Shown here piece after piece: positions 54,343 to 63,102 of a stretch of 64,000 nucleotides of DNA; the stretch's first letter is position 1, and each line of letters starts with the position of its first letter. The notes below the pieces were generated by a model, which was given only the letters and a program-made list of their open reading frames with translations, was not told the DNA's origin and did not search any database. Origin of the DNA: Flavobacterium piscinae (GTDB taxonomy: Bacteria > Bacteroidota > Bacteroidia > Flavobacteriales > Flavobacteriaceae); assembly GCF_004122145.1 (NCBI RefSeq), contig NZ_SBKQ01000001.1, forward strand, positions 329,723 through 393,722. Direction: 5' to 3'. The position numbers and the translations under genes were made by a program.

Positions 54343-55686
54343 ATGCAAACGCCACAAAAAATTGCTGTTGTTGGTTCCGGTTTAGTTGGAACTTTATTGG
54401 CAATCTACCTCAAAAAATTAGGGCATACTGTTCATGTTTTAGACCGAAGTCCGGACATTCGCACGGTTGAATTTTCGGGTCGTTCTATCAATTTGGTGAT
54501 GTCGAACAGAGGTTGGAAGGCGTTGGAGGATATCGGCTTGACCGAAGAAATTAAAAAAATTGGAATACCGGTTGATAAACGTGCCATTCATTTAAAAGAT
54601 TCCAAACTCAATTACCAATATTACGGCAAAGAAGGGGAAGCCATTTATTCACTTTCTCGTGGGGTTTTGAACCGAAAAATGATTGATTTGGCAGAAGCAG
54701 CCGGAGTTGAATTCTTTTTTGAACACCGCATTTGGGATGTTACTTTAGCGGATGCTACTCTGCATATTGGAGAAACTGAAAGAGGCGAGTGGACCGATTT
54801 AAAATACGATAAAGTTTTTGGAGCGGATGGTGCTTTTTCTCGTATCCGTCATCGGATGCAACGCCAAAGTATGTTCAATTATTCACAGGAATTTTTGAAC
54901 ATTGGTTATAAGGAATTACATATTCCTGCCAATCCGGATGGTTCGCACAAAATTGACAAAAACTCTTTACATATCTGGCCGCGTGGCAATTTCATGTTGA
55001 TGGCTTTGGCCAATTTGGATGGTTCGTTTACATGTACGCTGTTCATGCCGTTTGAAGGTGAAAATTCTTTTGAAAGCTTGAAAGACGAAAAAACCTTGGT
55101 GGATTTCTTTGCCGAATTTTTTCCGGACACCAAAGAAGTGATTCCGGATTTGGTGCGTGATTTCTTCAAGAACCCAACGAGTTATTTGGTGATGATGAAG
55201 TGTTTCCCTTGGACACATGCTGATAATGTGGCTTTAATTGGTGATTCGGCTCATGCCATCGTACCTTTTTACGGTCACGGAATGAATGCCGGATTTGAAG
55301 ATATTACCGTTTTAAATGAAATGATTGCAAAGTACGGCGATGATTGGGAAGCCATTTTCAAAGCCTATGAAAAATCCAGAAAGCCCAATGCTGATGCGAT
55401 TGCTGAACTTTCGTATCGCAATTTCATGGAAATGAGTGCCAAAACGGCCGATGAAAAATTCTTGTTGCAAAAGAAAATAGAAAAATGGTTTTCAGACAAA
55501 CATCCTGATTTATGGATGCCGTTGTATAGTCGCGTAACCTTTAGTTTGCAACCGTATTCAGAAGCTCTTGCTATTGGCGATTTCCAAAATAAAATCATGG
55601 AAGAAGTGATGCAAATGGAAAATATTGAAACTATTTGGGATAGCGAGGTTGTGGAACAAAAGATTATTTCGCTACTTTCAAAATAA
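54343..55686 (+). CDS. kmo: Kynurenine 3-monooxygenase
   Basis: A 447-residue FAD-dependent hydroxylase turning kynurenine into 3-hydroxykynurenine. The dinucleotide-binding motif GSGLVG is at residues 11-16; GADGAFSRIRHRM and LIGDSAHAIVPFYGHGMNAGFED are the DG and GD motifs of the class A monooxygenases. ATG 54343 is chosen because it directly precedes the FAD motif and follows the promoter. The product is the substrate of kynureninase, encoded at 44930. Its stop is 1 bp from the convergent cupin gene. Confidence 0.93.
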   Translation: MQTPQKIAVVGSGLVGTLLAIYLKKLGHTVHVLDRSPDIRTVEFSGRSINLVMSNRGWKALEDIGLTEEIKKIGIPVDKRAIHLKDSKLNYQYYGKEGEAIYSLSRGVLNRKMIDLAEAAGVEFFFEHRIWDVTLADATLHIGETERGEWTDLKYDKVFGADGAFSRIRHRMQRQSMFNYSQEFLNIGYKELHIPANPDGSHKIDKNSLHIWPRGNFMLMALANLDGSFTCTLFMPFEGENSFESLKDEKTLVDFFAEFFPDTKEVIPDLVRDFFKNPTSYLVMMKCFPWTHADNVALIGDSAHAIVPFYGHGMNAGFEDITVLNEMIAKYGDDWEAIFKAYEKSRKPNADAIAELSYRNFMEMSAKTADEKFLLQKKIEKWFSDKHPDLWMPLYSRVTFSLQPYSEALAIGDFQNKIMEEVMQMENIETIWDSEVVEQKIISLLSK

Positions 55687-55687
55687 A

Positions 55688-56053
55688 TTACATTTCCTCG
55701 CGGTTTACTTTCTCAAAATCAAATGCCGGTTTACAAATAGCAATATATTCACAAACTTCTTCAAACGGATTGGAATATTGAACGCGAGTGTTTTTCTCAA
55801 TTTTGATGGATTGACCGGCTTCTAAAACAATCACTTCGTCTTCAATGATAAATTGTTTTTTACCTTTGATGATAAACGTATATTCATCAAATTCAGGTGT
55901 TTGAAACGGTTCGCTCCAATGAGGTGGTGCAATCATATGAGCGATGGAGATTTCATTATTGCCATCCGAAGCTTTTCCGAAATGTTCTGCAATTAGTTTT
56001 CCATCAGTTGTTGGAACGATAAAAGGTGATTTTTGGATATAGTATTTTTTCAT
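55688..56053 (-). CDS. Cupin-domain protein
   Basis: A 121-residue single-domain cupin with the two usual motifs: HMIAPPHWSEPFQTPEFDEYTFIIKG (motif 1) and the later VLEAGQSIKIEKNTRVQYSNP (motif 2). Such small proteins may bind a metal and act as an isomerase, dioxygenase or ligand sensor. It is too short and unlike 3-hydroxyanthranilate dioxygenase, although it lies beside kmo. It is followed 12 bp upstream by the DUF486 gene on the same strand. Confidence 0.8.
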   Translation of the reverse strand: MKKYYIQKSPFIVPTTDGKLIAEHFGKASDGNNEISIAHMIAPPHWSEPFQTPEFDEYTFIIKGKKQFIIEDEVIVLEAGQSIKIEKNTRVQYSNPFEEVCEYIAICKPAFDFEKVNREEM

Positions 56054-56065
56054 AACGTCTATTCT

Positions 56066-56434
56066 CTATTTTCTAAAAATAAAATATACTGCCAACACCA
56101 AACAACACATTCCCACAAAATGATTCCATTTAAACGTTTCCGTTTTGAAGAAAAGCATTGAAAAAATAACGAAAATGATCAACGTAATCACTTCTTGAAT
56201 GACTTTTAGTTGCAATAATGAAAACGGACCTCCATTTCCTTCATATCCAATACGATTGGCCGGAACTTGAAAAAAATATTCAAACAAAGCCAATCCCCAA
56301 CTGATTAAAACAATCGTTATTAATCCGGCATTTTCAAACCATTTCAAGTCTTTAAATTTCAAATGGCCATACCAAGCTAAAGTCATAAAGATGTTAGAAA
56401 GTAGGAGTAATGCGATGGTAAAGAATCCTTTCAT
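56066..56434 (-). CDS. DMT family membrane protein (DUF486)
   Basis: A 122-residue protein with four hydrophobic helices. The phrases FMTLAWYGHLKFK, FEYFFQVPANRIGYEGNGGPFSLLQLKVIQEVITL and a C-terminal LAVYFIFRK match the DUF486 group of the drug/metabolite transporter superfamily. Substrate unknown. It is 12 bp upstream of the cupin gene and may be its operon partner. Tandem octamers separate it from the HerA-like gene. Confidence 0.88.
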   Translation of the reverse strand: MKGFFTIALLLLSNIFMTLAWYGHLKFKDLKWFENAGLITIVLISWGLALFEYFFQVPANRIGYEGNGGPFSLLQLKVIQEVITLIIFVIFSMLFFKTETFKWNHFVGMCCLVLAVYFIFRK

Positions 56435-56448
56435 GAAATCATTTACAA

Positions 56449-56476
56449 ATTGTCACATTGACACATTTTCAAATTT
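56449..56476. repeat. TGACACAT octamer array
   Basis: Octamers TGTCACAT, TGACACAT and TTTCAAAT, between DUF486 and the HerA-like gene; the same order of units occurs at 59600-59635. Confidence 0.65.
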
Positions 56477-58016
56477 ACTTTTTAAACATCTTACTCAAAA
56501 TCCCTAAAGCACCCCGAATAAAAGTAGCACTCGTTAACACTTTTACGACTGCTTTTGTGGTCTGACTCTCAGGGGCTCTTCGAGTAGTAGTGGCAGTAGT
56601 TTTTTGTACTTCTTTTTGTTTGGCCACTTCTTCAGCTTGTTTTGCGGCTTGTTCTTCGGCGACAGCTATTTTTTTGTTCAATAATTCATACGCACTTTCA
56701 CGGTCAATTACTTCATTGTATTTTTTTGCCAATTTTGAACTGGTAATGTGTGAATCAATTTCTTGTTGCGTTAACACATCCATACGGCTCATCGGTGCAC
56801 GAAGCATCGTAGCAACAAGAGGAGTCGGAATCCCTTTTTCATTCAAAGCTGTGACAAACGCTTCTCCGATACCAAGTTGCGTAATTACTTCATCGGTTTT
56901 GTAATAATCGGATAACGGATAATTTTCAGCTGTCATTTTAATCGCTTTTCGGTCGTTGGCGGTAAAAGCTCTTAACGCATGTTGAATTTTTAAACCTAGC
57001 TGACTCAACACACCCGCCGGAATATCTTGTGGGTTTTGTGTGATAAAATAAACGCCAATTCCTTTGGAACGAATCAATTTTACGATGGTTTCAATTTGAT
57101 CTTGCAAGGCTTTACTGGCTTGGTCAAAAATCAAATGAGCTTCATCAATAAAAATTACCAATTCCGGTCTGCCGGCATCGCCTTGTTCCGGCATTGTACT
57201 ATAAATTTCAGCTAATAAACTCAGCATAAATGTTGAAAACAACTTTGGTTTGTCTTGAATATCAGTCAAACGGATAATGTTGACATAACCATTTCCGTTT
57301 TCATCTATTCGCATCAAATCATTAATATCAAACGATAATTCCCCAAAAAACACATCAGCACCTTGTTGTTCTAATTCGATGATTTTTCGTAAAATCGAAC
57401 CGGTAGAAGAAGTGGAAATACGGCCGTATTCTTTCTCAATTTCCGCTTTTCCATCTTCGGTGATATATTGTAAAACTTTTTTAAAATCTTTTAAATCCAA
57501 TAGTGGCAAATGATGGTCGTCGCAATATTTAAAAATCACGGCAACGACGCCACCTTGCGTATCATTCAAATCTAAAATTCTGGAAAATAAAACCGGTCCA
57601 AACTCAGAAACGGTAGCACGTAAACGAACCCCATTTTGTTTGGAAATCGTCATTAATTCCACCGGAAAACCTTTGGTTTCATAGCCTAAATTGATTTTAG
57701 CATGACGTTCAGTGATAAAAGATTGCTCAATTCCCGGCATGGCTATTCCGGAAAAATCACCTTTAATATCCATCATCAAGACCGGAATTCCGTTTTGAGA
57801 AAGTTGTTCCGAAAGTACTTGAATGGTTTTGGTTTTTCCGGTTCCGGTTGCTCCGGCAATCAATCCGTGACGGTTTAATGTTTTTAAAGCAATATTTACA
57901 TGGGCTTCTCCACCCACAGGAACGCCGTCTAGCATTGCCCCTCCCAACGTTATAAAATCACCTTTGGTCGTGTATCCGTTTTTAATATGTGAACTGAATT
58001 CTTCGACTTTACTCAT
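56475..58016 (-). CDS. HerA-like ATPase (DUF853)
   Basis: A 513-residue ATPase of the HerA/FtsK clan. Walker A is at residues 55-62 (GATGTGKT), and the Walker B-like ELVIFIDEAHLIFDQ is in the middle, with YFITQNPQDIP behind it. The C-terminal ~80 residues are a charged, Ala/Gln/Glu-rich coiled-coil-like segment followed by a hydrophobic end. ATG 58016 (MSKVEEFSSHIKNGY) agrees with family starts; a longer frame to 58052 exists. Role unknown; family members are thought to act on DNA or in repair and defence. Confidence 0.88.
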   Translation of the reverse strand: MSKVEEFSSHIKNGYTTKGDFITLGGAMLDGVPVGGEAHVNIALKTLNRHGLIAGATGTGKTKTIQVLSEQLSQNGIPVLMMDIKGDFSGIAMPGIEQSFITERHAKINLGYETKGFPVELMTISKQNGVRLRATVSEFGPVLFSRILDLNDTQGGVVAVIFKYCDDHHLPLLDLKDFKKVLQYITEDGKAEIEKEYGRISTSSTGSILRKIIELEQQGADVFFGELSFDINDLMRIDENGNGYVNIIRLTDIQDKPKLFSTFMLSLLAEIYSTMPEQGDAGRPELVIFIDEAHLIFDQASKALQDQIETIVKLIRSKGIGVYFITQNPQDIPAGVLSQLGLKIQHALRAFTANDRKAIKMTAENYPLSDYYKTDEVITQLGIGEAFVTALNEKGIPTPLVATMLRAPMSRMDVLTQQEIDSHITSSKLAKKYNEVIDRESAYELLNKKIAVAEEQAAKQAEEVAKQKEVQKTTATTTRRAPESQTTKAVVKVLTSATFIRGALGILSKMFKK

Positions 58017-58070
58017 AATTTCAAATTTATATTTCAAATGTAGTAAAAGCATTTATAATTCAAAAGCTAT

Positions 58071-58107
58071 CATTTTCAAATTTTCAAATGGCTTCATTTT
58101 CAAATTA
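58071..58107. repeat. ATTTTCAA octamer array
   Basis: Octamers ATTTTCAA, ATTTTCAA, ATGGCTTC and ATTTTCAA immediately upstream of the queE -7 element. Confidence 0.55.
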
Positions 58108-58109
58108 AC

Positions 58110-58117
58110 TATCTTTG
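58110..58117 (+). promoter_or_regulatory. queE promoter -7 element TATCTTTG
   Basis: Exact TAnnTTTG match 20 bp before the queE start codon. Confidence 0.6.
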
Positions 58118-58137
58118 CACACTTATTTCAGAAAAAA

Positions 58138-58770
58138 ATGCTTCAAAAAGAAATACAATTGGCCGTTGAAAAAGGAGAAATGCTTCCGTTGATGGAAGAG
58201 TTTTACACCATTCAAGGCGAAGGTTATCATACCGGAACTGCGGCTTACTTTATTCGAATAGGTGGTTGTGACGTGGGTTGCCATTGGTGCGATGTGAAAG
58301 AAAGTTGGAATGCTGAACTTCATCCGCCTACGGAAACAGATATCATTGTTGCAAATGCAAAAAAATATTCGGATACGGTTGTAATTACCGGCGGCGAACC
58401 GCTTACTTGGGATATGAATCCGTTAACACAAAAATTGAAAAGTGTTGGAATAAATATTCACATTGAAACATCTGGATGCTATCCAGTTACCGGAAAATGG
58501 GATTGGTTTTGCCTTTCGCCTAAGAAAAACAAGTTGCCGGTTCAAAGTGCGTATGACATAGCGAATGAATTAAAAGTTATCATTTACAACAAACACGATT
58601 TTATTTTTGCGGAAGAGCAAGCCGCTCAAGTAAATAAAAATGCTATTCTTTTTTTGCAACCGGAATGGAGCAAAAGAGAAGAAATGACACCATTAATTGT
58701 GGATTATGTGATGAAAAATCCAAAATGGAGAGTATCATTGCAAACGCATAAATATTTGAATATTCCTTAG
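58138..58770 (+). CDS. queE: 7-carboxy-7-deazaguanine synthase
   Basis: A 210-residue radical SAM enzyme making the deazaguanine core of queuosine from carboxytetrahydropterin. The iron-sulphur ligands are C44, C48 and C51 in GGCDVGCHWCDVKESW, with ITGGEPL downstream and FYTIQGEG before. The ATG at 58138 is chosen by fit to homologues and by the promoter at 58110; the open frame to 57964 overlaps the HerA-like gene. Its pathway partner queA is at 43568. Confidence 0.95.
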   Translation: MLQKEIQLAVEKGEMLPLMEEFYTIQGEGYHTGTAAYFIRIGGCDVGCHWCDVKESWNAELHPPTETDIIVANAKKYSDTVVITGGEPLTWDMNPLTQKLKSVGINIHIETSGCYPVTGKWDWFCLSPKKNKLPVQSAYDIANELKVIIYNKHDFIFAEEQAAQVNKNAILFLQPEWSKREEMTPLIVDYVMKNPKWRVSLQTHKYLNIP

Positions 58771-58793
58771 CACAAATAAGTAAATTCATTGAT

Positions 58794-58832
58794 CTAAATT
58801 CCAATGAATTCATTTTATTGGAATTTTTTCGT
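58794..58832. terminator. Bidirectional terminator between queE and methyltransferase gene
   Basis: AAATTCCAAT (58796-58805) pairs perfectly with ATTGGAATTT (58817-58826), with a T run after and A tract before. Confidence 0.8.
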
Positions 58833-58833
58833 T

Positions 58834-59535
58834 TTAAGATAATCTCGCTAAATAATCAAAATGCTCTCCTTCTTGTATTAATTCACAATTCAAGCCATTA
58901 GCATGAGCGGCGTTTTGAAGGGTGTTGTAATCCAAATACAACCATTCAAAAGCTTCTTCAGTTTCTCCTTTGTAGTGAACGGTAAAAGTCAATTCTCCAT
59001 AATATTTATCGGCAGGAACTTCATACGCACCCTCTTCATCTTGGTCGTACATGTAAATTAAATCGGAACTGTCGATGAGAATTTGACCGCCTTCGTTTAA
59101 AAGTGATTTTAACTTTTTCAGATACGTTGTAATGGAATTTAACCTACCAAAAATTCCGGTTCCGTTCATTAGTAGTAAAAGGGTGTCGAATTTTTCACTT
59201 GACAAAAAGGTTAAAATATCAGAAACATGACACTTTTTTACTCCTCTTAATTCACATGCTTTTACAGCATTTTGTGAAAGATCAATCGAAGTTACATCAA
59301 AACCTTTTTCCTGTAAATACAAAGAATGACTTCCGGCACCACATCCTACATCTAATACTTTTCCTTTCACAAGTTGTAAAGCCTTTTGCTCTAATATAGG
59401 CATTTCATCAAAATCCCTAAACAAATAAGCCACACTCATTTCATCTGCCTCAGAAATGGAAGTTTCGGTAATCAAATCTTCAGGATTGTTTCCGGATTGG
59501 TAATCTAAAATGGCTTTTCCAAAAAGGTCTTTCAT
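58834..59535 (-). CDS. Class I SAM-dependent methyltransferase
   Basis: A 233-residue methyltransferase with Rossmann motif I KVLDVGCGAGSHSLYL (residues ~79-94), the acidic end of strand 2 (DVTSIDLSQNAVK) and motif around LLLMNGTGIFGRL. The substrate cannot be read. It stands alone between a bidirectional terminator and a repeat array that precedes its start codon. Confidence 0.85.
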   Translation of the reverse strand: MKDLFGKAILDYQSGNNPEDLITETSISEADEMSVAYLFRDFDEMPILEQKALQLVKGKVLDVGCGAGSHSLYLQEKGFDVTSIDLSQNAVKACELRGVKKCHVSDILTFLSSEKFDTLLLLMNGTGIFGRLNSITTYLKKLKSLLNEGGQILIDSSDLIYMYDQDEEGAYEVPADKYYGELTFTVHYKGETEEAFEWLYLDYNTLQNAAHANGLNCELIQEGEHFDYLARLS

Positions 59536-59540
59536 AAAAA

Positions 59541-59575
59541 GTTTAAAAGTTTAGAGGTTTATGCGTTTAAAAGTT
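59541..59575. repeat. GTTTAAAA octamer array
   Basis: Octamers GTTTAAAA, GTTTAGAG, GTTTATGC and GTTTAAAA in a row, just upstream of the methyltransferase start (minus strand). Confidence 0.7.
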
Positions 59576-59599
59576 CTTTAAATTTGCAGTAATCTAAAA

Positions 59600-59635
59600 T
59601 TGACACATTGGCACATTTTCAAATCGATACATTGG
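59600..59635. repeat. TGACACAT octamer array at the YkgJ-like gene start
   Basis: Octamers TGACACAT, TGGCACAT, TTTCAAAT and CGATACAT. They overlap the putative start region of the following gene and may encode its first residues. Confidence 0.65.
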
Positions 59636-60105
59636 CTAAACTTGCCAAAGATAAGCATATCGAAAACAAAAAGTATTTTGATAAGCTTAAAAAGAAAACA
59701 CCCAAAAATTTGGATTATGTGATGCAAGATTTGCATGAAGCCGAGTTTAAAAAAACAGATTGTTTGGAATGTGCCAATTGCTGTAAAACAACCGGTCCGC
59801 TTTTTACTTTGGCTGATATTGAACGTATTTCGAAACATTTTAAACAAAAACCACAACAATTCATCGAGCAATACCTGAGAATAGATGAAGACAATGATTA
59901 TGTGTTGAAGTCGGTTCCATGTACATTTTTAGAAAGTGACAACAAATGTTTCATTTATGACGTTCGCCCTAAAGCTTGTCGCGAATTTCCGCATACCGAT
60001 AGAAAAAAATTCCAGCAAATATCGGATTTAACCTTGAAAAATGTAGCCATTTGTCCAGCCGCTTATAACATTGTGGAAGAAATGAAAAAAAAATTATCTT
60101 TGTAA
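59608..60105 (+). CDS. YkgJ family cysteine-cluster protein
   Basis: A ~165-residue protein with the Cys-cluster pattern of the YkgJ family: CLECANCC (residues ~52-59), then CTFL, CFIYDVRPKACREFP and a last Cys near the end, a probable zinc- or iron-sulphur-binding site. Function unknown. No ATG is found at the N-terminus; TTG at 59608 or TTG at 59632 may be used, the first lying within tandem octamers. The next gene starts 1 bp after the stop. Confidence 0.82.
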   Translation: MAHFQIDTLAKLAKDKHIENKKYFDKLKKKTPKNLDYVMQDLHEAEFKKTDCLECANCCKTTGPLFTLADIERISKHFKQKPQQFIEQYLRIDEDNDYVLKSVPCTFLESDNKCFIYDVRPKACREFPHTDRKKFQQISDLTLKNVAICPAAYNIVEEMKKKLSL

Positions 60106-60106
60106 T

Positions 60107-60496
60107 ATGAAAACGTTTAGATCAAAAATTGATTGGTGGTTAATTCTTTTAATTGTTGGAATCTTTAGTTATCCAATTGTAGAAGGTATTCAAACTCATC
60201 AATATGCTTTGTCAATCACCATGATTTCAATTTTAATTGTCATGTTTTGGATGTTTTCTAAAATAAAATATGTCATTGATGGAACAATCCTAAAAGTTTG
60301 GTGGATAAAAATTGATGTTCATTCTATCAAAAGAATATACAAAACGAATAATCCACTGAGTTCACCGGCATTATCATTAGATAGAATAGCTATTGTTTAC
60401 AATACATATGTTGAAGTATTAATTTCACCTAAATTGAAAAAAGAATTTGTGGAAGAGCTTCTGAAAATCAATCCTTCTATTAATGTGGAAATTTAA
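60107..60496 (+). CDS. PH-domain-like membrane protein
   Basis: A 129-residue protein with two N-terminal membrane helices (residues ~11-29 and ~34-51) and a C-terminal beta-rich domain (YVIDGTILKVWWIKIDVHSIKRIYKT) resembling bacterial PH domains (DUF1200-like). Probably sits in the inner membrane with the domain in the cytoplasm. Function unknown. It starts 1 bp after the YkgJ-like gene and its end overlaps the convergent NamZ gene by 4 bp. Confidence 0.75.
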   Translation: MKTFRSKIDWWLILLIVGIFSYPIVEGIQTHQYALSITMISILIVMFWMFSKIKYVIDGTILKVWWIKIDVHSIKRIYKTNNPLSSPALSLDRIAIVYNTYVEVLISPKLKKEFVEELLKINPSINVEI

Positions 60497-61764
60497 GGAT
60501 AAATCAAATAGTTTTCCCTCAATTTTTTAAAATCCTCTAATCCTTTCTCCCAATTTTTTCTGATTTCATGTTCAGGAAGACCTTTTTCAATTTGCTCTTG
60601 CAATTTTTTTGTGCCTGCCAATTTCACAAAAAACGAATTAAAAAACGCTTTTTTATCAGAAGTTGATTCATAAGCGTTGATGAGCCATTTCAATTCCAAA
60701 CGATTTACTTTTTCGATGGTACTTAAATCTTCACCATAACACAGTTTTCCATTATGCATCGGATCTTTTGCTCCTAAATTAGGTTTTGGGGTAAAACTAA
60801 AATCAGATTTAGTCAAAAAAGGCGAACCATAAATTTGGAATTGCTTTTCCGTTCCGCGGCCCACACTAACATTCGTTCCTTCAAAAAAGCATAAACTTGC
60901 ATATAAATTAATCGATTGGTCATTTGGCAAATTTGGTGAGGGTTTCACAGGCAAACTATATTGCATTTTTCGATTGTAATTTAAACATGAAATTACGGTC
61001 AATTGACATCGAATACCTTTCTTTAACCATTTTTCTCCATTTATCATTAGAGCATATTCTCCAATCGTCATGCCATGCAAAACCGGAATCGGATGCATGC
61101 CCACAAAACTTGTAAACTCTTTTTCTAAAATCGGACCATCAACAATACGTCCATTCGGATTTGGACGATCTAAAACTAGTAACGGAATATTGTTTTCTGC
61201 ACAAGCTTCTATTACATAATGCAAAGAAGATATGTAAGTATAAAATCTCGCACCAACATCTTGCAAATCAAAAACCATTACATCTATTCCGGCTAATTGC
61301 TCAGGTTTTGGTTTTTTGTTATCTCCATAAAGCGAAATAATGGGCAATCCCGTTTTAGTGTCTTTTCCGTCTTTAATCAATTCTCCTGCATCAGCTGTTC
61401 CTCTGAAACCGTGTTCGGGGGCATATATTTTTTGCACTTGAATTTTTCTTTCAATTAAAAAATCAACTAAATGTACATTAGTAAAAATGCGTTGATATTC
61501 TTTTATGCCATTTTCAACTGCAATATTTTCAGATTCGATTTTTAAAATTCCGGTTTGATTGGTTACCACTCCAACTTTCTTTCCTTTTAAAATAGGTAAA
61601 TAGGAAGTGTAATTTTCCGCCCCGGTCTTTAACTCTGCTGTAGTTGAAATTTCTTCACTTTTTCGTGAGTCATCTATTGTCTTTTCTCTATTTTCTATTT
61701 TCTTACTTCCTCCACAATAAATCATCAAACACAACAAACTCAAACCCAAAAAATAATATTTCAT
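60493..61764 (-). CDS. Exo-beta-N-acetylmuramidase NamZ-like lipoprotein (DUF1343)
   Basis: A 423-residue lipoprotein of the DUF1343 family, whose members include NamZ, an exo-lytic N-acetylmuramidase used in peptidoglycan recycling. The lipobox ends at C17 (LMIYCGG). Family phrases: GKKVGVVTNQTG, IYAPEHGFRGTADAGE, VMVFDLQDVGARFYTYISSLHYV, LLVLDRPNPNGRIVDGPIL and NVSVGRGTEKQFQIYGSP. It is envelope-bound. It stands divergent to the LolC/E-type permease. Confidence 0.9.
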   Translation of the reverse strand: MKYYFLGLSLLCLMIYCGGSKKIENREKTIDDSRKSEEISTTAELKTGAENYTSYLPILKGKKVGVVTNQTGILKIESENIAVENGIKEYQRIFTNVHLVDFLIERKIQVQKIYAPEHGFRGTADAGELIKDGKDTKTGLPIISLYGDNKKPKPEQLAGIDVMVFDLQDVGARFYTYISSLHYVIEACAENNIPLLVLDRPNPNGRIVDGPILEKEFTSFVGMHPIPVLHGMTIGEYALMINGEKWLKKGIRCQLTVISCLNYNRKMQYSLPVKPSPNLPNDQSINLYASLCFFEGTNVSVGRGTEKQFQIYGSPFLTKSDFSFTPKPNLGAKDPMHNGKLCYGEDLSTIEKVNRLELKWLINAYESTSDKKAFFNSFFVKLAGTKKLQEQIEKGLPEHEIRKNWEKGLEDFKKLRENYLIYP

Positions 61765-61787
61765 AATAAAAATTGTTTATTAAAAAT

Positions 61788-61815
61788 CTCAGCCACTCAG
61801 CTTCTCAGCCACCCA
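61788..61815. repeat. CTCAGCCA octamer array
   Basis: Octamers CTCAGCCA, CTCAGCTT and CTCAGCCA, ending 8 bp before the -7 element of the permease gene. Confidence 0.65.
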
Positions 61816-61822
61816 AAAAAAC

Positions 61823-61830
61823 TATATTTG
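61823..61830 (+). promoter_or_regulatory. Promoter -7 element TATATTTG of the permease gene
   Basis: Exact TAnnTTTG match. It lies 18 bp before a TTG codon at 61848 and downstream of the in-frame ATG at 61773, which supports a TTG start. Confidence 0.6.
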
Positions 61831-61847
61831 CATCAAAACCAATTCCT

Positions 61848-63083
61848 TTGAATTTAGAATATTTCATCGCTAAACGATTAACTACTTCAAAACAGCATAA
61901 AAGTAGTATTTCCAAGCCAATAATAAAAATTGCAATCACCGCCATTGCAATCGGAATCATCATGATGATTATTTCTGTAGCAACCGGTTTGGGGTTACAA
62001 CAAAAAATACGCCAAAAAGTTTCCGCTTTTAACGGGCATATTATTGTTTCTAATTTCGATGACAACCAATCCGAAGTCAGCAAAGTTCCGGTATCTACTA
62101 AACAAGATTTTTATCCTGAGTTCAAATCGGTTGAAGGTGTAAATCACATTCAAGCTGTGGCAAGTAAGGCTGGAATTATCAGAACTGAAAAATCTTTTGA
62201 AGGAGTTATTTTTAAAGGCGTCGGGAACGATTACAAATGGGAAAACATTAATGAATACATCGTTGAAGGTAAAATCCCAAACGTAAAAGACCAATTAAAT
62301 CCTGAAGTACTCATTTCGCAGTATTTGGCTAACCGACTTTTTCTAAAAGTAGGTGATAAGTTCAACACGTTCTTTATGAAAGAAGATAGCAACGAAATGC
62401 CTAACCTACGTGTTTTCACCATTACGGGAATATACAACTCCGGATTTCAAGAATTTGATGCCACCTACATTATAGGCGATATTCGTCACGTACAACGAAT
62501 CAATAAATGGAAATCGGACGAAGTAGGAGCCTTTGAAGTTTTTATCGACGATTTCAATAAAATTGAACAAAAAGGCGAAGAAGTCTATGAACAAACCTCC
62601 TACATGCTCGACAGCAAAACCATCATCGAAAAATATTTTTTCATCTTCGAATGGCTACAACTATTCGATTTCAACATCATTGTTATTTTAGTAATTATGA
62701 TTGTCGTTGCAACTATCAATATGGTCGTTGCACTCTTAGTTCTCATTCTGGAACGAACACAAATGATTGGAATACTCAAAGCTTTAGGGGCAAATAATTG
62801 GACCGTCAGAAAAATATTTCTGTTCAATGCCTTCCATATCATCCTCCGCGGACTACTTTGGGGCAACGCCATCGCAATTGCTTTAATGCTTATCCAACAA
62901 CAATTCGGAATCGTCAAACTAAACCCTGAAAACTATTATGTAAGCGAAGCACCGGTCTATTTCAATTGGTTCTACATCATACTACTTAACCTTGGAACAA
63001 TTTTAGTAAGTTTAATAGTTTTACTAATTCCGTCTTATATCATCACAAAAATATCTCCGGTAAAAGCAATCCGTTTCGACTAA
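61848..63083 (+). CDS. LolC/LolE-type lipoprotein-releasing ABC permease (FtsX domain)
   Basis: A 411-residue inner-membrane permease with one N-terminal helix (KIAITAIAIGIIMMIISVATG), a long periplasmic MacB-like core and three C-terminal helices (residues ~285-411) of the FtsX domain, with ERTQMIGILKALGA typical of LolC/E. With a LolD ATPase, not in this window, it would release lipoproteins for the outer membrane. TTG at 61848 is favoured over ATG 61773 because the promoter lies between them and homologues begin NLEYFIAKRL. Confidence 0.85.
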   Translation: MNLEYFIAKRLTTSKQHKSSISKPIIKIAITAIAIGIIMMIISVATGLGLQQKIRQKVSAFNGHIIVSNFDDNQSEVSKVPVSTKQDFYPEFKSVEGVNHIQAVASKAGIIRTEKSFEGVIFKGVGNDYKWENINEYIVEGKIPNVKDQLNPEVLISQYLANRLFLKVGDKFNTFFMKEDSNEMPNLRVFTITGIYNSGFQEFDATYIIGDIRHVQRINKWKSDEVGAFEVFIDDFNKIEQKGEEVYEQTSYMLDSKTIIEKYFFIFEWLQLFDFNIIVILVIMIVVATINMVVALLVLILERTQMIGILKALGANNWTVRKIFLFNAFHIILRGLLWGNAIAIALMLIQQQFGIVKLNPENYYVSEAPVYFNWFYIILLNLGTILVSLIVLLIPSYIITKISPVKAIRFD

Positions 63084-63102
63084 TTTTTTAAGAAGCCATT
63101 TC

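Noticed and set aside
55688..56053. Cupin protein as 3-hydroxyanthranilate 3,4-dioxygenase
   Set aside because: It is too short and lacks the family pattern, despite lying next to kmo.
57964..58137. N-terminal extension of QueE
   Set aside because: It overlaps the divergent HerA-like gene and octamer repeats, and the promoter at 58110 lies within it.
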